A stretch of 64,000 nucleotides of DNA from DATKHR01 sp036557365. GTDB taxonomy: Bacteria > Acidobacteriota > Vicinamibacteria > Vicinamibacterales > CAVVIG01. The translations under genes and the position numbers were made by a program. The notes beneath the pieces were generated by a model. The model saw only the letters and a program-made list of their open reading frames with translations. It did not search any database and had not been told where the DNA came from. How positions within the stretch are numbered: the stretch's first letter is position 1; the number at the start of each line of letters is the position of its first letter. Below are positions 59,754-64,000 of the stretch, one piece after another. The DNA is taken from the NCBI GenBank assembly GCA_036557365.1, contig DATBHR010000092.1, positions 248,001 to 312,000 on the forward strand, written 5' to 3'.

Positions 59754-60461
59754 CTACTCGACCTTGACGTACGCGACGCGTCTGCCGTCCGGCGACAACG
59801 CCGGCTGCACGCAGTTCGACCCGTCGCACGCCGTGATGTTCCGCGGCTCTGCGTTGCCGCGCCGGACGTACACGTCGGTCCACTCGATGTCCCGCGAGAG
59901 GCCGTGCTTCGTCTCGGTTTTCGTATAAAGCATCGTCGAACCGTACACGCGATCCTGTCCTCGAATCTGCGCAAGCATCCGCCGCTCGTCGTCGGAGCCG
60001 GCATTGTAGGGCAGCGGCGTGACCGTCCCGGTCGCGAGCGACACCATTCCCAGCGGCGATGCGCCGCCGTCGAGGAGCACGAGGAGGTCGTCGCGGCTGG
60101 AGCTGTCGAAGCCCACGAGCTTTGTGATGCCGGCGACGCGATGCGTTGACGCGGCCCGGCCGCCATCCGCAGGGATGCGGACGATCGTGTCGCCCTTCAT
60201 GGCGACGACCGACCCGTCCGCAGGAGAGAACTGCGGCGATCGATAGCCGCCGTCAGCGGTGAGCGCCTTTGCGTTGCCGCCGTCGATGCTGATGACCCAG
60301 ATGTTTCCCGCGGCCGTGTCGTCTGCCGGTCCTCTCATCTGAGAAGGCGACGACGTGAGGCCGGCGATTCGAAGCAGACGCGAGAGAAGCGACGAGGATG
60401 GTGGAGGCTGCGCGGCAAGCGTCGTTGCCAGGGCCGCTGCCACACAGAGCGCGTATTTCAT
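59754..60461 (-). CDS. Secreted WD40-like (PD40/TolB-type) beta-propeller protein
   Basis: 235 aa from ATG 60461, in an ATGA overlap with the upstream membrane-protein gene. Signal peptide MKYALCVAAALATTLAAQ. PD40-type blades are visible: NIWVISIDGGNAKALTADGGYRSPQFSPADGSVVAM, IVRIPADGGRAASTHRVAG, LLVLLDGGASPLGMVSLATGTVTPLPY, STMLYTKTETKHGLSRDIEWTDVYVRRG and CVQPALSPDGRRVAYVKVE. Only about four to five blades, fewer than a closed propeller, so it may dimerise or be a shortened form. It is probably periplasmic. Its position just before the lysozyme suggests a scaffold or ligand-binding partner. Confidence 0.78.
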   Translation of the reverse strand: MKYALCVAAALATTLAAQPPPSSSLLSRLLRIAGLTSSPSQMRGPADDTAAGNIWVISIDGGNAKALTADGGYRSPQFSPADGSVVAMKGDTIVRIPADGGRAASTHRVAGITKLVGFDSSSRDDLLVLLDGGASPLGMVSLATGTVTPLPYNAGSDDERRMLAQIRGQDRVYGSTMLYTKTETKHGLSRDIEWTDVYVRRGNAEPRNITACDGSNCVQPALSPDGRRVAYVKVE

Positions 60462-61348
60462 CGGCCGTCTTCCTGGGACCGTCCGAAGAGCGCCGGGAAA
60501 ATCCGATCGAAGCCGACGATGTCGGTTTGCTTCACCTGATCGCGTGCGATCGTGCGTAACGTCCTCGTGCGATCGGGATGGCGGATCAGATACGTGACGC
60601 CGTCCTTGCCTTCCCAGACGAGCCACGCTGTTTCGCCAGCCGCGCTCGCAACGCCGCCGACGGCGGTCACTCGCGGAAACGTCTTGTCCATGATCAGGAT
60701 GCCGTAGTTCACCGGAAGAAACAGGATCTGCACGGCCGCGAGAAAGGCGAGGAGGCCCTTGCTGAACATGAGCGAGCCGCCGGCTTGCAGCGGTTCGACG
60801 TCCGAAAGCCGCCAGAGCACCAGCAACGAAATGGCACAGGCGATCACGAGGCCGCCAAAGTAGAGCGGCATCAGTGTGTCGTCGAGCAGCAGGTGGCCGA
60901 GCCACGCGGGTTCCGGCGGCAGCTCTCGCGCAAGCAGCAGGTTCGCGAAATCGAAACATCGGCGCATCGCGAGCTGGATCGTCGCGACCGCGACGATGAT
61001 GGCGCCGATGACGATCGGCAGCGGTCGGATTGCCCACGCGCGCGACAGCCACATGCCGACGCCCGGGGCAACCTTGAGGACGATCCATCCGGCGATCGCC
61101 AGCGGCGACAGCACCAGCAGAATGCTCGGCACCGTCGCGACGAGGTACACCAGAAATCTGGCGCCGGCGAACAGGTAGCGCTCGTCGAGGACGGAAAGGT
61201 CCGTGCCGATGCCGATCGCGGTGAGGTGAAAGCGGACCGCAAGATACCCGAGGACGTACAGCAGGAAGCTGCCGACGACGCTGTATTTCGTCCAGTTGTT
61301 GCCCAGCGCGGAGAGGCCGTCGCCGAGATCGCGCAGCACGTTGGTCAC
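60458..61348 (-). CDS. Polytopic membrane protein in the CHAT-lysozyme operon
   Basis: 296 aa, starting 1 bp after the CHAT gene stop. About five to six hydrophobic helices (SVVGSFLLYVLGYLAVRF; RFLVYLVATVPSILLVLSPLAIAGWIVL; IRPLPIVIGAIIVAVATIQLAM; MPLYFGGLVIACAISLLVLW; LLAFLAAVQILFLPVNYGILIM). A ~75-residue soluble C-terminal tail (GGVASAAGETAWLVWEGKDGVTYLIRHPDRTRTLRTIARDQVKQTDIVGFDRIFPALF) follows. I do not recognise the family. The helix count and soluble tail could suit a channel or holin-like protein or a sensor, but the sequence does not show which. Confidence 0.72.
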   Translation of the reverse strand: MTNVLRDLGDGLSALGNNWTKYSVVGSFLLYVLGYLAVRFHLTAIGIGTDLSVLDERYLFAGARFLVYLVATVPSILLVLSPLAIAGWIVLKVAPGVGMWLSRAWAIRPLPIVIGAIIVAVATIQLAMRRCFDFANLLLARELPPEPAWLGHLLLDDTLMPLYFGGLVIACAISLLVLWRLSDVEPLQAGGSLMFSKGLLAFLAAVQILFLPVNYGILIMDKTFPRVTAVGGVASAAGETAWLVWEGKDGVTYLIRHPDRTRTLRTIARDQVKQTDIVGFDRIFPALFGRSQEDGR

Positions 61349-61349
61349 A

Positions 61350-63875
61350 TCATCGTCCGATCATGCCGAAAGCCGCCCAGTAATAAGGATGGCTGAACGC
61401 CGGTTTGGCCCTGACCGCCGCGGATGCTGCGCGCGCCGCGTCGGGCATCGGCCGTGTGAGCGCCGCCTGATAGAACGTCTGCATCCACAGTGCGGTCGCG
61501 TCGGAGTCCACTTCCCAATACGAGAGTACGAGCGAGCCTGCGCCAGCGTAGAGCAACGATCGCACGATGCCGAGGACCTCATTGCTGTGTGTGGCCTCGG
61601 CGCGGCCCGTTTCACACGCCGACAGTACGACGAGGCGGCTGTTGTCGAGCGGCAGGCCGAACATCTCGGCTGCCGTCAGACGACCGTCGTCGCCGCCGCC
61701 GGCACCGAGTGCGACGTACGACAGCATCGGCTCAGAGGCGTCGAACTTTCCGTGGACCGATAGATGAATGACGTCGAAGTCGCGAACCGCGGCCTTGACG
61801 TCAGCTTCGCGAGCCAGCGGGTCGTTGACGACTTTCGGATTGGAAAAGAGCTTCGCGATTGCGCCGACCTCAGGACCCGCGGCGGGAATTCCCGGATCGG
61901 CAACGGCGAACAAGCGTCCACCCGACAGGCTCTGTGCACGCTTCAAATTCAGGAGAACCGAGACGCTCGGTGCGTAGGTGATCTGAAAACGTTCACCAAG
62001 GTAACGGCCGTCCGCCGGATTCTGGAACACCTGAAACGGCAACGTATTCAGATCTTCGTGCGGGATGACGACGACGCGGTCCGCGTGCATTTGGGCGAGG
62101 ACCGGCTGCACCAGGTAGAGGAACAGCTCCTTCGCCGTCGTGTCATCGAAACGCTTGTTCCGATCGGCCACGCTCGCCTTGAGAGCAGCGACTTTCGCCG
62201 TGAGCTGAGCGCGCGGCAGGAATACGTCGCGCACGGTGACCGCGTCCGCCGAGATGTGCCACACGATGACGGCATGATCGAGGACGAGGTACTGCAGCGT
62301 CTCGAAATGCTCGTCGCGCATGGCCTGCTGGAGCGCCTTCAATCCTGGCGTCGGCGCGTTGACCAGCGTCTGCAGCCGCGGCGCCTGTGCGGCGATGCGC
62401 GACGTCACGTCCTGATTTTGCGTCTCGAGCTTGGCAATTTTCGACTGCACGGCGCCGAGTTGAGCCGTGTTCCTGCTGCCCTGGCTGGCGAGCTCGAACA
62501 GCTGGCCCTGCGCGTCGGCGATTTGCGAGCGGAGCAGCTCCGACTCCGCATACAGGTTCTGCTCTTCCGGACGGGCAAGGCCGAGTTTCTTCTGCGCCAG
62601 CAGATCGGCCAGCGCGCGCGATCTCGAGCGCTCGAGCAGGTCGAACGCGTCCGCGAAGCGCCGCCGATCCAGCAACTGCAGAATCGGCGCGTAATAGAAG
62701 TTGATGCGGTCCTCCGCGAACGTGCCGCGGCTCCGCTCGTCATGGAGCGATCGCCGGTCGCGTTCGAGCATGTCGACGGCCTTGACGTACAACGCGAGCG
62801 CCGCGTCGTTGTCGCCCCGCATCTCGCTCATCTGACCTTCGACGAACTGCGCCCTCGCGTCATTGAGCTTGCCGAACGGACCCATTTGCTGTTCGTACTG
62901 CTTCTCGGCCTGATACACGGCGACCAGCTGCGGAGGAATGGGACCCGGCGGCGCGAGGAAATGTTCGGTCGCGAGGACGTCGGCCGGCTTCTTTGGATTG
63001 AACACCGTCGTTGCTGCCAGCCGTGACGCCTGCGACTGCTGCGATTTCGCCATCGTCGTCGCGACGTCCACCGTCTGCTGGAACTGCCGGCACTGCTCGA
63101 CGAGCCCGGCGTAGCCGAGGCGCTGCGCGATCGCGGACGCCTGCTGCAAATCCTGTCGCGCATGCTCGAGCGACTGATAGCAGGAGTCGAAGCTCGTCTT
63201 GTACTCGCATTCCTGTCCGAGCTTCAGATAGACGTCCGACCGATTGAGATACGCGAAGAACGACGCCATCGGATTGGTCGCCTGCGCCGCGACGTCCACT
63301 TCGCGATTGAGCGTCGCGCCCGCGCCGGCGAAATCGCGCTGCGCGATTTGCACCGTGCCGAGGATGTCGAGCGCGTTCGCGAGCACGTCCTTGTCGGCCG
63401 TCGTTTCGGCCATTCTGACGGCGAGGGTCGCGTTGGTGAATGCGGCGCCGACCTGTTTCGCAGACGACTCGGCGAGCGCGCGCCACGCAAGCGCGTCGGC
63501 CTGGCGGACGACGTCGCGGCCTCGCGCGGCCGCGTCTGCCGCTTGCTGATAGAAGCTGATCGAGTCGGCCCACTGCGCCTGCATCCGTCGGATGCTGCCT
63601 TGCTTGGTCAGGCCGTAGGAGAGCGCCGACCAGTTGCCGCGCGTGACGAAAACGCGGTTGCTCGCCGCGAGCTCCATGTCGGCCTGCATCAATTCGGAGG
63701 TCTGGAGCCGCGCATCGCCGGTGCGTCGAAAGCGATCGACGACGGCATCGATGCGCGCGACCGCGCGCTTCTGGACCGCCAGCGCGTCGTCCTGCGCGAG
63801 CACGAGAGTCGAGCCGAGAAGCGCCAGTGCGAGACCGGCGGTGACGGCGCGCGTGACTTGGTGCAGCTTCCGCAT
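61350..63875 (-). CDS. Secreted TPR-CHAT domain protein heading a six-gene operon
   Basis: 841 aa with a GGAGGG site 5 nt before the ATG and a signal peptide (AVTAGLALALLGSTLVLAQ). The N-terminal ~450 residues are TPR-like helices (SISFYQQAADAAARGRDVVRQADALAWRALAE; DILGTVQIAQRDFAGAGATLNREVDVA; DNDAALALYVKAVDMLERDRR). A coiled coil (LLRSQIADAQGQLFELASQGSRNTAQ) precedes the CHAT domain (about 520-841). The peptidase dyad is intact: His708 in HLSVHGKF and Cys754 in LSACETG. VVIPHEDLNTLPFQVF and HPYYWAAFGMIG also match. CHAT proteases are caspase-like; the substrate may be another operon product. It differs from the 10.2-kb TPR-CHAT protein in TPR type and lacks the N-terminal beta domain. Confidence 0.88.
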   Translation of the reverse strand: MRKLHQVTRAVTAGLALALLGSTLVLAQDDALAVQKRAVARIDAVVDRFRRTGDARLQTSELMQADMELAASNRVFVTRGNWSALSYGLTKQGSIRRMQAQWADSISFYQQAADAAARGRDVVRQADALAWRALAESSAKQVGAAFTNATLAVRMAETTADKDVLANALDILGTVQIAQRDFAGAGATLNREVDVAAQATNPMASFFAYLNRSDVYLKLGQECEYKTSFDSCYQSLEHARQDLQQASAIAQRLGYAGLVEQCRQFQQTVDVATTMAKSQQSQASRLAATTVFNPKKPADVLATEHFLAPPGPIPPQLVAVYQAEKQYEQQMGPFGKLNDARAQFVEGQMSEMRGDNDAALALYVKAVDMLERDRRSLHDERSRGTFAEDRINFYYAPILQLLDRRRFADAFDLLERSRSRALADLLAQKKLGLARPEEQNLYAESELLRSQIADAQGQLFELASQGSRNTAQLGAVQSKIAKLETQNQDVTSRIAAQAPRLQTLVNAPTPGLKALQQAMRDEHFETLQYLVLDHAVIVWHISADAVTVRDVFLPRAQLTAKVAALKASVADRNKRFDDTTAKELFLYLVQPVLAQMHADRVVVIPHEDLNTLPFQVFQNPADGRYLGERFQITYAPSVSVLLNLKRAQSLSGGRLFAVADPGIPAAGPEVGAIAKLFSNPKVVNDPLAREADVKAAVRDFDVIHLSVHGKFDASEPMLSYVALGAGGGDDGRLTAAEMFGLPLDNSRLVVLSACETGRAEATHSNEVLGIVRSLLYAGAGSLVLSYWEVDSDATALWMQTFYQAALTRPMPDAARAASAAVRAKPAFSHPYYWAAFGMIGR

Positions 63876-64000
63876 ACAACCCTCCGCGTCAGATCACGAG
63901 GGAGTACCACGGCTGAGATCGCCTGCGAAATGATACGCACACTCGTGGCCGATTGGCACCTGCATTAGACGCGTGTCTCGCGCGGTTTCGGGCTCACGCG
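63876..64000. other. Region upstream of the CHAT operon, no gene seen
   Basis: 125 bp to the window edge. It contains the ribosome-binding site of the CHAT gene, and presumably its promoter. I see no clear -35/-10 pair or inverted repeat here. Confidence 0.4.

Noticed and set aside
1..64000. CRISPR arrays, rRNA and tRNA genes
   Set aside because: No regularly spaced direct repeats with unique spacers, and no stretch recognised as rRNA or as a tRNA cloverleaf; the only tandem repeats are the 7-bp arrays at 34.2-34.4 kb.

Overview
This is a 64 kb window of high-GC bacterial chromosome, densely coded on both strands. The gene content points to an Acidobacteriota-like bacterium, most plausibly the Vicinamibacteria side of the phylum. 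This is inference from family content: two very long MacB/FtsX-type permeases with the characteristic RYGLRSFRKSPGF-like N-terminus, kinesin-light-chain-type TPR proteins, two secreted TPR/CHAT proteins, an ECF-like sigma factor followed by a membrane anti-sigma-like protein, BACON and DUF5666/DUF5818-like secreted proteins, several YVTN/NHL beta-propellers, and a Gram-negative envelope (outer-membrane barrels, TolC/RND systems, lipoproteins). I see no rRNA, tRNA, CRISPR array, prophage or intact insertion sequence. Many genes are joined by ATGA-type 4-nt overlaps, which makes operon calls fairly secure.

Layout. 0-8.3 kb: tail of a TPR protein, a small carboxypeptidase-regulatory-like protein, a TPR/single-TM/NTF2-like protein, a BACON lipoprotein overlapping an outer-membrane barrel gene, a TlpA-like thioredoxin, a MetX-like alpha/beta hydrolase and a zincin metallopeptidase. 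8.4-13.3 kb: a strong hairpin, then sigma factor, anti-sigma-like protein and a 1008-aa TPR-CHAT protein, followed by the first copy of a dispersed palindromic repeat. 13.7-23.9 kb: diguanylate cyclase plus GNAT pair, small membrane proteins, an esterase-like hydrolase, a MacB-like permease, a decayed sdpR/sdpI fusion, a DinB protein and an MFS transporter divergent from a hydrolase. 23.9-30.8 kb: YVTN propeller, TolC, membrane-fusion protein and RND pump in one operon. 30.8-36.2 kb: second repeat copy, an NHL propeller translationally coupled to a two-component system, inverted heptanucleotide arrays, and an epoxide-hydrolase-like protein with a Tat-type signal.

36.2-44.4 kb holds a secreted protein made of two tandem copies of an unrecognised domain, a DUF481-like barrel, an APC permease with a cupin, an aldo-keto reductase, an ABM protein and a PafA-like alkaline phosphatase. 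44.4-48.8 kb is a four-gene operon (double ATPase, permease, binding lipoprotein, IolG-like dehydrogenase) that reads as inositol or sugar uptake plus the first catabolic step. A third repeat copy follows. 49.0-55.2 kb is a second tripartite RND efflux operon with a trailing cupin, then a second MacB-like permease.

The most interesting block is 57.95-63.9 kb: six genes on the minus strand, nearly all overlapping or touching. In transcription order they encode a secreted TPR-CHAT protease-like protein, a polytopic membrane protein, a secreted WD40-like propeller, a GH24 lysozyme, an LprI-type lysozyme-inhibitor homologue (4-nt overlap with the lysozyme) and an outer-membrane barrel. I do not recognise this combination. 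It may be a protease-controlled cell-wall lysis or antagonism module, but that function is inference only.
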